From Rhodospirillum sp. (GTDB taxonomy: Bacteria; Pseudomonadota; Alphaproteobacteria; Dongiales; Dongiaceae), in the NCBI GenBank assembly GCA_013822765.1, contig PNKY01000013.1:1-64000 (forward strand): DNA of 64,000 nt, written 5' to 3'. Shown piece by piece: positions 44,345 through 53,338 of the stretch (the stretch's first letter is position 1; each line of letters starts with the position of its first letter). The notes beneath the pieces are model-generated. The model saw only the letters and a list, made by a program, of their open reading frames with translations. It was not told where the DNA came from and did not search any database. The translations under genes and the position numbers were made by a program.

Positions 44345-45832
44345 ATGGACGGGTTGCTGATCAGTTTGGAAGCTATTGTATCGCCGGTGCTCCTGCTGGC
44401 CGCGTTCGGCGGCTGCCTGTGGGGCATCATCGGCGGTGCGCTGCCGGGCATCTCGGCCTCCATCACCATGGCGCTGCTGCTGCCGTTCACCTACGGCATG
44501 GACCCGGTGACCGGCATCGTACTCCTGGCTTCGACCTATGTGGGCGCCGAGTACGGCGGATCGATCCCCGCTATCCTGATCAATACGCCGGGCACGAATG
44601 CGGCCGCCGCGACCGTGCTGGACGGCTATGCGATGAACAAGAAGGGTCTTGCCGGCGAGGCGCTGGGCATCTCGCTCGCCTGTGGCGTGATCGGCGGCCT
44701 GTTCGGATTGGTGTTGCTGGTCTCCCTGACGGAGCCTTTGGCGCGCTTTGCGCTGCTGTTCACGCCGCCGGCGTATTTTGCTCTCGGCATTCTCGGCATC
44801 AGCGTCATCGCCACCTTGAATGAAGGGTCGCTGGTCAAGGCATTGATGAGCGCGGTGATCGGCCTGATGATCGCGACCGTTGGCCCTGACCCGTTCTCGG
44901 GCGTCAATCGCTTCACCTTCGACCGGCCGGAACTGCTCGATGGCATCCCCTACATCCTGATCATGATCGGCGTTTATGCGCTAAGCGAACTCTACATGCA
45001 GGCGGGCGAGCCGGGCTGGGAGAAGCCGAAGCAGTTCGTGCGTGTCAAGCTGCCGCGCTGGGCCATGTGGAAGCGGATCTGGCCGGCGACGGCGATCGGC
45101 TCTGTGGTCGGCGGCTTCGAGGGCATCACGCCCGGCGCTGGCGGTACGGTAGCAGCGTTTCTCGCCTACAATGAATCGCGCCGCTGGTCCAAGCACCCGG
45201 AGGAGTTCGGCAAAGGCGCGCCCGAAGGTGTCGCCGGTCCCGAGACGGCCAACAACGTGGTCGCGTGTTCGGCGCTGATCCCGACCCTGAGCTTCGGCAT
45301 TCCCGGATCGAACTCCACCGCGGTGCTGCTGGGTGGCCTGCTGTTGCATGGCCTGGTGCCTGGCCCGCTGCTGTTCACCCAGCATCCCGACGTGATCTAT
45401 GGCCTGTTCGGCGGCCTGTTCACCGCCAACTTGGCGATGATCCCGCTCGGCATCTTGGTGATGACGCCCTGCCTCTGGCTGGTGACGCAGCCGAAGCCGA
45501 TGCTCTCCGCCGGCATCTATGCGCTGATCTTCACCGGCATCTTCTCGATCAACAACGACTCCTTCGACATCGGCGTCGCGCTGCTCGCGGCAATCCTGGG
45601 ATACGGTCTGAAGTATTTCAAATTCCCGTTCCTGCCGCTGGTTCTCGGCACCATCCTCGGCTACATGCTGGAATCGAGCTTCCGCCGCGCTTTGCTGATG
45701 TCTGACAATGACTACAGCACCTTCGTAACCGATCCGATCGCCGGCACCATGATGGCGCTGGCCGCTTTGTTCGTGGCAAGCTCGGTCGGCCGTTCATGGT
45801 GGGTGAGCCGGCGCCAGAACGCGGCAGCTTGA
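44345..45832 (+). CDS. TTT large membrane subunit, TctA family
   Basis: The 495-residue permease, about 12 helices, has 'ASFTYG'-region equivalents and clear TctA motifs: 'GGALPGISASITMALLLPF' near residue 28, 'AEYGGSIPAILINTPGTNA' near 68, and 'GFEGITPGAGGTVAAFLAY' followed by 'LSFGIPGSNSTAVLLGG' in the second half. It forms the transport path for the TctC ligand. An upstream gggacgag gives a fair ribosome-binding site. It lies 96 bp after the VOC gene, beyond the terminator. Confidence 0.93.
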   Translation: MDGLLISLEAIVSPVLLLAAFGGCLWGIIGGALPGISASITMALLLPFTYGMDPVTGIVLLASTYVGAEYGGSIPAILINTPGTNAAAATVLDGYAMNKKGLAGEALGISLACGVIGGLFGLVLLVSLTEPLARFALLFTPPAYFALGILGISVIATLNEGSLVKALMSAVIGLMIATVGPDPFSGVNRFTFDRPELLDGIPYILIMIGVYALSELYMQAGEPGWEKPKQFVRVKLPRWAMWKRIWPATAIGSVVGGFEGITPGAGGTVAAFLAYNESRRWSKHPEEFGKGAPEGVAGPETANNVVACSALIPTLSFGIPGSNSTAVLLGGLLLHGLVPGPLLFTQHPDVIYGLFGGLFTANLAMIPLGILVMTPCLWLVTQPKPMLSAGIYALIFTGIFSINNDSFDIGVALLAAILGYGLKYFKFPFLPLVLGTILGYMLESSFRRALLMSDNDYSTFVTDPIAGTMMALAALFVASSVGRSWWVSRRQNAAA

Positions 45833-45858
45833 TGTGACGGCGTGGAGTGGGATGACGC

Positions 45859-46620
45859 ATGCAGTTCGCGCTGGGGGACGTCGCTGCCGTCGACTTCGCG
45901 GTCATTGCGCTGGCGGCTCTCATCGCCGGAACCTGCAGCGGCATGACCGGGTTCGGCGGCGGCCTGTTGCTGCCGCCGGTGCTGGCGCCGATCATCGGCG
46001 TGGAGCACGTGGTGCCGGTGCTGAGTTTCGCGATGCTGATCACCAACGCGCATCGGCTTTGGCTCTATCGGAAGCACGCCAACCTGAAGCTCATCGGGTC
46101 CGTTCTGATCACGGTTGTCCCATGCGTGGTCATCGGCACCACCATCTATCTCGGCCTTTCGCCGGAAACGATCTCGATCGTGCTCGGCTCCTTCCTCCTG
46201 CTGTCGATTCCGGTCGGCCGGATCCTGGCGCGGCGCCAGCTTCAGCTCGGTCCGCTCGGCCTCGCGGTGGCGGGCGGGGGCTTCGGCATCATCTCGGGAA
46301 CGACGCCCGGCGCCGGCATGCTGATGGTGCCGGTGCTGCTGGGCGCGGGCATGGCCGGTCCGGCATTCCTCGCCACCGATGCCTCGATCTCGATCGCGGT
46401 CAATCTCACCAAGGCCGTGATCTTCAATCACCTCGGCAGCTTGCCGCTGGCGCTGCTCGCGGTTGGGCTCGTCATCGGGCTCAGCACCGTGCCGGGCAAC
46501 TACGCTGCGCGTTGGATCTTGGGCCGCACCTCGGTACGGCTGCACGCCCGGTTGCTGGAGGCGATCGTGCTGGTCGGCGGATTGTCGCTGCTGGCGCGGC
46601 CGTTCTGGCCGGCTTCGTGA
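45859..46620 (+). CDS. TSUP-family (TauE/SafE) anion permease
   Basis: The 253-residue, seven-to-eight-helix protein has the repeated TSUP motif: 'AGTCSGMTGFGGGLLLPPVL' near residue 24 and 'FGIISGTTPGAGMLMVPVLL' near 142. Such permeases export sulfite, sulfoacetate or related organic anions. It follows tctA by 26 bp and may remove an anionic product of the imported acid. The substrate is unknown. Confidence 0.87.
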   Translation: MQFALGDVAAVDFAVIALAALIAGTCSGMTGFGGGLLLPPVLAPIIGVEHVVPVLSFAMLITNAHRLWLYRKHANLKLIGSVLITVVPCVVIGTTIYLGLSPETISIVLGSFLLLSIPVGRILARRQLQLGPLGLAVAGGGFGIISGTTPGAGMLMVPVLLGAGMAGPAFLATDASISIAVNLTKAVIFNHLGSLPLALLAVGLVIGLSTVPGNYAARWILGRTSVRLHARLLEAIVLVGGLSLLARPFWPAS

Positions 46621-46629
46621 GGGGACGCC

Positions 46630-47910
46630 GTGAGCAAGGCTAGGCAACAAGGCGGCTATTGCGGGCTCGACTTCGGCACGTCCAACTCGACCATCGGCAT
46701 CACCGCCGGCAACGGATTCCGCCTGTGCCGGCTGGAGGGTGACAGCGTTACCTTGCCCAGCGCCATCTTCTATGACTACGAGGCGCACAAGGCCCGCTTC
46801 GGCCGCGATGCCATCGCGCACTATATCGAAGGCAGCGAAGGCCGGCTGCTGCGCTCGCTGAAGAGCGTGCTGGGATCGTCGTTGATCGACGAGACCACGC
46901 TGATCCAGCGCAAGCGGGTGGCGCTGCGCGACGTCATCGGCTTGTTCCTTCGGCACCTGAAGGCCCTTGTGGAACAGGAGGCCGGTCACCCGGTTGAGAG
47001 CGTGGTGCTCGGCCGGCCGGTCCGCTTTGTCGACCATGACGACGAGGCCGACCGCCGCGCCGAGAGCGAGCTGGTCGGCATTGCCAAGGCGCAGGGATTC
47101 CGCCACGTCGAAACGCAGTTCGAGCCAGTGGCGGCGGCCTTGGCCTATGAGCAGGACCTGGAGGGGGAGGAACTGTCGCTGATCGTGGACCTTGGCGGCG
47201 GCACGTCGGACTTTGTGGTCGCGCGTCTGTCACCGGAACGGTCCCGCCACGCCGACCGATCCCAGGACATCCTGGCGCGCACCGGCGTGCATATCGGCGG
47301 CACCGACTTCGACCGCCATCTCAGCATCGCGCAGGTGATGCCACACCTCGGCTATCACACGCATATCGGCGAGAAGCGCTTGCCGATGCCGCGCCACCTC
47401 TATCACGACCTGGCGACCTGGCATCTCATCCCGTCGGTCTATACGCCGGACAACCTCAACTACCTGCGTGGCGTGGTGCAGACCGCGGAGGAACCGGAGC
47501 TGATCCAGCGCCTGACCAACGTGCTGGTCGACCGCAAGGGCCATCATATCGCGGCGGAGGTCGAGGCGGCGAAGATCGCACTGTCCGACCAGCGCAAAGT
47601 CATGCTGCGGATTCCGCTCCGCAATCCGATCGAGACGCCGGTCACGGCCAACGATCTGGACAACGCGGTGCATGACGATGCGATGCGCATCGTCCACGCG
47701 ATTGAGCTCTGTCTCCAGGCGGCGGACGTCAAGGGCAGCGATATCCAGTCGGTATTCCTGACCGGCGGCTCCACCGCGATTGCCGAGGTGCGGCGCCAGA
47801 TCCTTGCGCTCGTTCCGCAGGCGCGGCCGGTCACCGGCGACCTGTTCGGCAGCGTCGGGCTGGGCCTTGCGATCGATGCGGAGCGCCGCTTCGGCGCCGG
47901 CAGGGCCTAG
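46630..47910 (+). CDS. Hsp70-family protein, YegD-like
   Basis: The gene starts with GTG at 46630 and encodes 426 residues. It has the ATPase-domain motifs of the actin/Hsp70 fold: 'GLDFGTSNSTIGITAGNG', 'VVLGRPVRFVDHDDEADRRA', 'FEPVAAALAYE', 'LIVDLGGGTSDFVVARL' and 'VFLTGGSTAIAEVRRQI'. It lacks the substrate-binding domain and lid of DnaK, as does E. coli YegD. Its client is unknown. It ends nine bases before the convergent ornithine-cyclodeaminase-like gene. Confidence 0.9.
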   Translation: MSKARQQGGYCGLDFGTSNSTIGITAGNGFRLCRLEGDSVTLPSAIFYDYEAHKARFGRDAIAHYIEGSEGRLLRSLKSVLGSSLIDETTLIQRKRVALRDVIGLFLRHLKALVEQEAGHPVESVVLGRPVRFVDHDDEADRRAESELVGIAKAQGFRHVETQFEPVAAALAYEQDLEGEELSLIVDLGGGTSDFVVARLSPERSRHADRSQDILARTGVHIGGTDFDRHLSIAQVMPHLGYHTHIGEKRLPMPRHLYHDLATWHLIPSVYTPDNLNYLRGVVQTAEEPELIQRLTNVLVDRKGHHIAAEVEAAKIALSDQRKVMLRIPLRNPIETPVTANDLDNAVHDDAMRIVHAIELCLQAADVKGSDIQSVFLTGGSTAIAEVRRQILALVPQARPVTGDLFGSVGLGLAIDAERRFGAGRA

Positions 47911-47919
47911 GCCATGCGG

Positions 47920-48996
47920 TCAGGAATGCACATCCTCGGTGAACCATTCGGTCGGCAGGTCCCGGCCGGCGCCCGCGGCGCGCGCCTTGCGGTGCAGCAG
48001 CGCGCCGATGGCAGCGAACTGCAGACCGACGCCGTGGTAGTTCAGGAAGCAAGTGATATCCGTGTCCCGTTGACGTCCGGGTGCGGCTCCGCCGACCAGC
48101 TCATCGAGCGACGGCGCGCCGACCAGATGCGCGGTGCGCGGATCGAGGCCGAGTTCCTTGGCCTTTTCCTGGAATACCGCGCCCTTGGCCAGCTCGACAT
48201 GCTGGCCGGTCAGGTTGTCGCGGTCGTGCACGATCACGCAGTTGGCGCGCGCGATCGCGCCAGGGTCCAGCTCGCGGTCGCGGATGGTGCCGAGATGCTG
48301 TCCCGGCTCACACCAGCCCTCGAGGAAGACATAACCGAGGCTGTTGGTGGCGCAGAGCACGATGTCGGCGCCCCTGACCGCGGCCTCGGGAGATGTCGCC
48401 GCATCCGCCGGCACACTGGTCTGCGTGGCCATGCGCGCAGCGAATTCGCGGCAGCGCTCGGCATTGGGACTGTAGCAGCGGATTCGAGCCAGCCGGCGCG
48501 CCGATGCCGCGGCGAGGATCTGCGCCTCCGCCTGCCAGCCGGAGCCCAGCATCGCCAGGCTCGTCGCATCCTGCCGCGCCAGGCGATCGAGCGCGATACC
48601 GCTGGTCGCGCCGACGCGGGCGCGCTGCACCACGCCGTCGGGAAAGATCGCGAGCGGCTCGCCCGTTTCGGTGCTGAACAGCAGCACCAGTCCAACCCAG
48701 CGCTCGCCGGGAGCGGCCGGAACCTTGATGCGCTGTTTGCGCTCGCCGCGCGTCACCCAGCGAAAAAGATCGGAGTTGAGGCGGATGGCGCCGACCTTCT
48801 GCTGCGGCAGGATCGCGCCCATCATCTTCAGAACGTAGGCGCTGTCGGCATCGCCGCCCGGCCCGACCATGTCGGAGCGCCGGCCGTTGATCGCGATCGC
48901 TTCGTACGTCGCACGGTAGCTTTCCTCGAGCGCCGCCATGCAGTCCGGCATGGTCAGCAGGTGATGGGCGTCGTCGTTGCTGAGCAGAAGAGTCAT
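47920..48996 (-). CDS. Ornithine cyclodeaminase / mu-crystallin family protein
   Basis: I chose the ATG at 48996 (358 residues, 'MTLLLSNDDAHHLLTMPDCM') as the normal family start; the longer frame has no ribosome-binding site. The Rossmann motif is 'LAMLGSGWQAEAQILAAA', preceded by 'VGATSGIALDRLARQDAT'. Family members reduce ketimines, deaminate ornithine or make N-alkylated amino acids with NAD(P)H. The C-terminal 'FLNYHGVGLQFAAIGALLHR' is normal. It diverges from the PrpD cluster across 128 bp, so both may share a regulator. Confidence 0.88.
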   Translation of the reverse strand: MTLLLSNDDAHHLLTMPDCMAALEESYRATYEAIAINGRRSDMVGPGGDADSAYVLKMMGAILPQQKVGAIRLNSDLFRWVTRGERKQRIKVPAAPGERWVGLVLLFSTETGEPLAIFPDGVVQRARVGATSGIALDRLARQDATSLAMLGSGWQAEAQILAAASARRLARIRCYSPNAERCREFAARMATQTSVPADAATSPEAAVRGADIVLCATNSLGYVFLEGWCEPGQHLGTIRDRELDPGAIARANCVIVHDRDNLTGQHVELAKGAVFQEKAKELGLDPRTAHLVGAPSLDELVGGAAPGRQRDTDITCFLNYHGVGLQFAAIGALLHRKARAAGAGRDLPTEWFTEDVHS

Positions 48997-49124
48997 GTAC
49001 GCACCAGGATTGCGAGGAAAGTGTCGCGATCGTATCGGGCCGGCTTCGACGCGACAACACCGTGCCGCGTGACGCGTGCAATTTTTGTCACGTGCAGTCT
49101 CGCTGCAACAGAGAGACTGAAGCG

Positions 49125-50528
49125 ATGAGCGGCACCGCTGCACGTGCGCACGCCGATGTCGCACATGGGCAGAGTCTGACCGAGCACGTCTCGCGACAGT
49201 TCTGCGCACTGCGTCTGGAAGATGTTCCGGCGAAAGCGCGCGACGTCGCCGTCAATGATCTCATCGACATGGCGGGAAATTGCTTGTCGGCACGCCGCAC
49301 CCCTTACATGCAGGCCCTGTTGGCGAGCTGCGACGACAGCGGCGATTGCACCGCGCTCGGCCACGCGCGGCCCCTGCGGGCGGCGGATGCGGCACTGATG
49401 AACGGCACCGGCACCCACGGCGAGGACTTCGACGATACCCTCGAAGGCGCGCCGATCCGGGTCGGCGCGATGGTGATTCCCGCCGCGCTGGCAGCCGCCG
49501 AACGCTACGGTCGCAGCGGAGCGGACGCCCTGCGCGGCATCATCTGCGGACTGGAAATGGTCTGCCGCATGAACCACGTCGCGCCGGGCGCCATCCACAG
49601 GGCGTGCTTCCATCCGGTCGGCGTCATCGGCGCGATCGGCGCCGTGGTGGGGGCGAGTGTGACGCTCGGGCTCGATCAGTCGCAGACGGTGAACGCGCTC
49701 GGCATCGCAGGCTCGCTCTCGTCGGGCATCCTCGAGTACCTTACCGACGGCGCCTCCACCAAGCGGTTGCATCCCGGCTGGGCGGCGCAATCGGGGCTGC
49801 GCGCGGCGCTGATGGCGCGCGCGGGCTACGACGGGCCGCGCACGCTGCTGGAAGGACCGCATGGTTTCTTCCGGGCCTTCGCGCCAAGCGCCAAACCCGA
49901 TTTCAGCTATCTGACCGATGGACTGGGCGAGCGCTGGATGATGCAGGACATCACCTTCAAGCCCTATGCCTGCGGCACCATGATCCATCCCTATATCGAC
50001 TGCATGATCCGCCTGGCGGAGCAGGGCGTGGCGGCGGACGACATCGCTGCCATCGAATGCGAAACGGGCGAGGGGCTGGTCGACCGGCTGTGGGAGCCGC
50101 TTGCCGCCAAGCACCGGCCGCCCAGCGGCTACGCCGCAAAATTCTCCATGCCATTCGGGATGGCGGTCGGATTCTTCGATCGCGCCGCCGGCCTCGAGCA
50201 GTTCATCGACGAGAAGGTGCGCGATCCCAGGATCCTGGCGCTGGCCGAGCGCATCCGCTACGTGATCGATCCCGCCAACGAGTATCCGGCCAACTACACC
50301 GGCCACATCCGCGTCAGCTTGCGGAACGGGCGCACCATCGAGCTGCGCCAGTCGCACATGCGCGGCGGCAAGCGCGAGCCGCTGTCGCGCGACGAGCTCG
50401 TCCGCAAATTCCACGGCAACGCGCTGTACGGCGGCTGGATTGAGCCCGATGCGCAGCGCCTGCTCGCGTTTTGCCTCGGCATCGTCCGGCAACCTGACCT
50501 GTCCGGCCTCTCCCATTTTCGCATTTGA
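49125..50528 (+). CDS. MmgE/PrpD family protein, paralogue 1
   Basis: I chose the ATG at 49125 (467 residues, 'MSGTAARAHADVAHGQS') over an upstream GTG/ATG at 49062. It has the family's 'TGTHGEDFDDTLEGAPI' active-site region, 'AGSLSSGILEYLTDGASTKR' followed by 'LHPGWAAQSGLRAALMA', and 'YACGTMIHPYIDC'. These segments are nearly superimposable on the protein at 51952-53328, so the two are paralogues. Likely reaction is dehydration, decarboxylation or epimerisation of a carboxylate. It is first in a four-gene operon. Confidence 0.88.
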   Translation: MSGTAARAHADVAHGQSLTEHVSRQFCALRLEDVPAKARDVAVNDLIDMAGNCLSARRTPYMQALLASCDDSGDCTALGHARPLRAADAALMNGTGTHGEDFDDTLEGAPIRVGAMVIPAALAAAERYGRSGADALRGIICGLEMVCRMNHVAPGAIHRACFHPVGVIGAIGAVVGASVTLGLDQSQTVNALGIAGSLSSGILEYLTDGASTKRLHPGWAAQSGLRAALMARAGYDGPRTLLEGPHGFFRAFAPSAKPDFSYLTDGLGERWMMQDITFKPYACGTMIHPYIDCMIRLAEQGVAADDIAAIECETGEGLVDRLWEPLAAKHRPPSGYAAKFSMPFGMAVGFFDRAAGLEQFIDEKVRDPRILALAERIRYVIDPANEYPANYTGHIRVSLRNGRTIELRQSHMRGGKREPLSRDELVRKFHGNALYGGWIEPDAQRLLAFCLGIVRQPDLSGLSHFRI

Positions 50529-50545
50529 ACAGAAAAGAAGACGAC

Positions 50546-51955
50546 ATGACCCAAGGCACCATCTCCAGCAACGTCACCAAGGCGGCGTGCGCCTTCATCG
50601 AATCCAGCAGCTATGACCGGCTGCCGAGCGAAACGGTGCGGATCGCGCGGCGTTGCATTCTGGATGGACTGGGCCTGTTCGTCGCCGGCAGCGACGAAGA
50701 GTCGGTGGAGGTGCTGGTCAAGGATGCGCGCGACATCGGCGGCAGGCCGGATGCGCTGCTGCTGGGCGCGGGCGAGGTGAAAGTGCCGGCCAACCTGGCG
50801 GCGCGGGTGCTCGGCACGGCCGGCCATGCTCACGACTGGGACGACACGCAGGCGACGGCCGATCCGGCGCACGTCTACGGCCTGCTGACCCATCCGACGA
50901 TCCCGCCGCTCGTCGCGGCCCTGGTGATGGCGCAGAAGATCGGCAAGGTTTCGGGGCGCGATTTCGTCACCGCGTTCCTCACCGGTTTCGAGGTCGAGTC
51001 CAAGATCTCCGAATGGATGCTGCCCGACCATTACAAGCGCGGCCTGCATTCGAGCGGCACGGTCGGCACGTTCGGCGCAGTGGCCGCGGCGGCGAAGCTG
51101 CTCGGCCTCAAGGGCGAGAAGCTGGCTTGGGCCCTCGGCATCGCCGCCAGCATGGCGGCGGGCATCCGCTGCAACTTCGGCACCATGACCAAGCCGCTCC
51201 ATGTCGGCCGCGCGGCGGAGAATGGTGTCACCGCGGCACTGCTGGCGGCGCAAGGCTTCACCGCCGATCCGGAATCGCTCGACGGCCGCTGGGGCTTCAT
51301 CCAGGTCCAGGGCAGCGGCATCAGCGAGGCGAAGACGGCGCAGGGTTTCGGCAAGACCTGGTCGATCGCCGAGCCGGGCGTGTCGATCAAGCCGTACCCC
51401 AGTGGCATCGTCACCCACCAGTCGATGGACGCCATGCTCAAGCTGGTCACGGAGAAGAATGTCGATCCGAAGCAGGTCGAGAAGATCGATTTCCATGCGG
51501 GCTCCAACATCCTCAACCCGATCCGCTACCCGATCGCGCAGAATCACCTGCAGGCGAAGTTCAGCATGGCGGGTCTGCTCAGCATGATCGTGCTGCGCCG
51601 GCGCGCCGGCCGGCAGGAGTTCACCAACACCTTCATCCAGGCGCCAGAGACGCAAGACATGCAGCGCCGGATCAAGACCCATCTCGATCCCGCGATCGAG
51701 GCGCAGGGGATGGACGTCATCCGCTCGCGCATCGAGATCACGCTGAAGGACGGCGCCAAGCTCACCGAGTGGGCAAACGAGAAGTATCGCGGCGGGCCAC
51801 AAAATCCAATGACGGACAAGGACCTGGAGAGCAAAGTGGCGGCCTGCACCGCCGGCATCCTGTCCGATGCGCGGCGGGATGCGATCATCGAGGCGGCCTG
51901 GAAGGTCGAGATCCTGCCCGATGCCGCCGACCTGGCGCGGAGGATCCAGCCGTGA
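50546..51955 (+). CDS. MmgE/PrpD family protein, paralogue 2 (divergent)
   Basis: I chose the ATG at 50546 (469 residues), preceded by an agaaga purine run. It shows 'GTAGHAHDWDDTQATADPA', 'FGTMTKPLHVGRAAENGV' followed by 'TAALLAAQGFTADPESLDGR', and 'PYPSGIVTHQSMDAML'. It is clearly MmgE/PrpD but distant from its two neighbours: the HAHDWDD region replaces THGEDFDD. The three may be different steps or heteromeric partners. Its stop overlaps the next GTG start (GTGA, 51952-51955). Confidence 0.88.
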   Translation: MTQGTISSNVTKAACAFIESSSYDRLPSETVRIARRCILDGLGLFVAGSDEESVEVLVKDARDIGGRPDALLLGAGEVKVPANLAARVLGTAGHAHDWDDTQATADPAHVYGLLTHPTIPPLVAALVMAQKIGKVSGRDFVTAFLTGFEVESKISEWMLPDHYKRGLHSSGTVGTFGAVAAAAKLLGLKGEKLAWALGIAASMAAGIRCNFGTMTKPLHVGRAAENGVTAALLAAQGFTADPESLDGRWGFIQVQGSGISEAKTAQGFGKTWSIAEPGVSIKPYPSGIVTHQSMDAMLKLVTEKNVDPKQVEKIDFHAGSNILNPIRYPIAQNHLQAKFSMAGLLSMIVLRRRAGRQEFTNTFIQAPETQDMQRRIKTHLDPAIEAQGMDVIRSRIEITLKDGAKLTEWANEKYRGGPQNPMTDKDLESKVAACTAGILSDARRDAIIEAAWKVEILPDAADLARRIQP

Positions 51956-53328
51956 GCACGCCGATGCCGAAGTCGGTTTCGGCCCATCTGGCGGAGTGGG
52001 TGGCGCAGCTGAAGCCGGAGCACCTGAGTGCTGCCGCGGAGCGGGCCGCGCTCGACACGCTGATCGACGTGCTTGGGCTCTGCATCGCCGCGCGGGACAT
52101 GGACTACACCAAGTCGACCTTGGCGGCATTCGGCGAGGCCGGCGATTGCACCGTCATCGCGCAGGGGAAGCGGTTGTCCGCCGGTGCGGCGGCGGCGATC
52201 AACGGGACCGCGGCGCACGGCGAGGACTTCGACAACACCTTCGAAGGGTGTCCCGTCCACTCCGGCGCGGTGGTGGTGCCGGCGACACTCGCCATTGCCG
52301 AGCAGGCGAAGGCCGATGGACCTCGCACCCTGCTCGCCATCGCCGCCGGGATCGAGGTGATGTGCCGCCTCGGCCTGATCGCCGACAAGTCCGTCCACAA
52401 GGCCGGCTTCCATCCCACCGCCGTGCTGGGCACTTTCGCCGCCACCGTGTCGGCGGCGGTCATCCAGCAGATGAGCGCAGACGCGATCACGGATTCGCTC
52501 GGCGTCGCCGGCAGCCTCGCCTCCGGCATCATCGAGTATCTGGCGGATGGCTCGTCCACCAAGCGCCTGCACGCCGGATGGGCGGCGCAGTCCGGATTGC
52601 GCGCGGCCGCCCTGGGCGGCGCGGGATTCTCCGGGCCTGGCACGGTGTTCGAGGGGACGCACGGGTTCTTCTCCGCCTTCGCGCCCTCGATCAAGCCGGA
52701 CTTCTCGCACCTGCTCGACGATCTTGGGCGCACGTGGGTCGGCAGCCGGCTGGCGTTCAAGCCGTATGCCTGCGGCACCATGGTGCAGCCCTACATCGAT
52801 TGCGCGCTCAAGCTGCGCGGCCAGGGTGTGAAAGCGGACGAGATCGCGAGCATCTCCTGCGCTGTCGGCGAAGGAACCGTGCACCGCCTGTGGGATCCGC
52901 TGTCGCTGAAGCAGCGTCCGCCCACCGCCTACGCCGCCAAGTTCAGCACGCCCTATTGCATGGCGGTCGCCTTCCTGGAGGGTGATGCCGGCCTGGCGCA
53001 GTTCACCGAGGAGAAGGTGAAGGACAAGGCCGTGCTGGATCTGGCCGCACGCATCGACTACTGGGTCGATCCGAAGAACGAGTATCCGAAGAACTACACC
53101 GGCCATCTCACCGCCAAGCTGCGCGACGGCCGCGTCATTCAGATCGACCAGCCGCACCTCAGGGGCGGCAGCCGCGATCCGTTGTCTCGCGCCGAACTGG
53201 AGCACAAGTTCCGCCAGAACGCGGCGTTCGGCGGGTGGCCGAGCCAGCGCGCCGAGGCATTGCTCGCTTTCGCGGTTGAGCTCAAGACTCAGCGCGACCT
53301 GGCAAAGCTTGCGCTACTCGGTGCGTAA
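51952..53328 (+). CDS. MmgE/PrpD family protein, paralogue 3
   Basis: The GTG at 51952 overlaps the preceding stop and gives 458 residues; an ATG at 51964 is the alternative. Motifs are 'TAAHGEDFDNTFEGCPV', 'AGSLASGIIEYLADGSSTKR' followed by 'LHAGWAAQSGLRAAALG', and 'YACGTMVQPYIDCALKL'. It matches paralogue 1 (49125-50528) over its whole length, with the same EYLxDGxSTKRLHxGWAAQSG core. This suggests a tandem duplication with paralogue 2 lying between, or insertion of paralogue 2. Confidence 0.88.
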   Translation: MSTPMPKSVSAHLAEWVAQLKPEHLSAAAERAALDTLIDVLGLCIAARDMDYTKSTLAAFGEAGDCTVIAQGKRLSAGAAAAINGTAAHGEDFDNTFEGCPVHSGAVVVPATLAIAEQAKADGPRTLLAIAAGIEVMCRLGLIADKSVHKAGFHPTAVLGTFAATVSAAVIQQMSADAITDSLGVAGSLASGIIEYLADGSSTKRLHAGWAAQSGLRAAALGGAGFSGPGTVFEGTHGFFSAFAPSIKPDFSHLLDDLGRTWVGSRLAFKPYACGTMVQPYIDCALKLRGQGVKADEIASISCAVGEGTVHRLWDPLSLKQRPPTAYAAKFSTPYCMAVAFLEGDAGLAQFTEEKVKDKAVLDLAARIDYWVDPKNEYPKNYTGHLTAKLRDGRVIQIDQPHLRGGSRDPLSRAELEHKFRQNAAFGGWPSQRAEALLAFAVELKTQRDLAKLALLGA

Positions 53329-53338
53329 GGAGGGAGCG

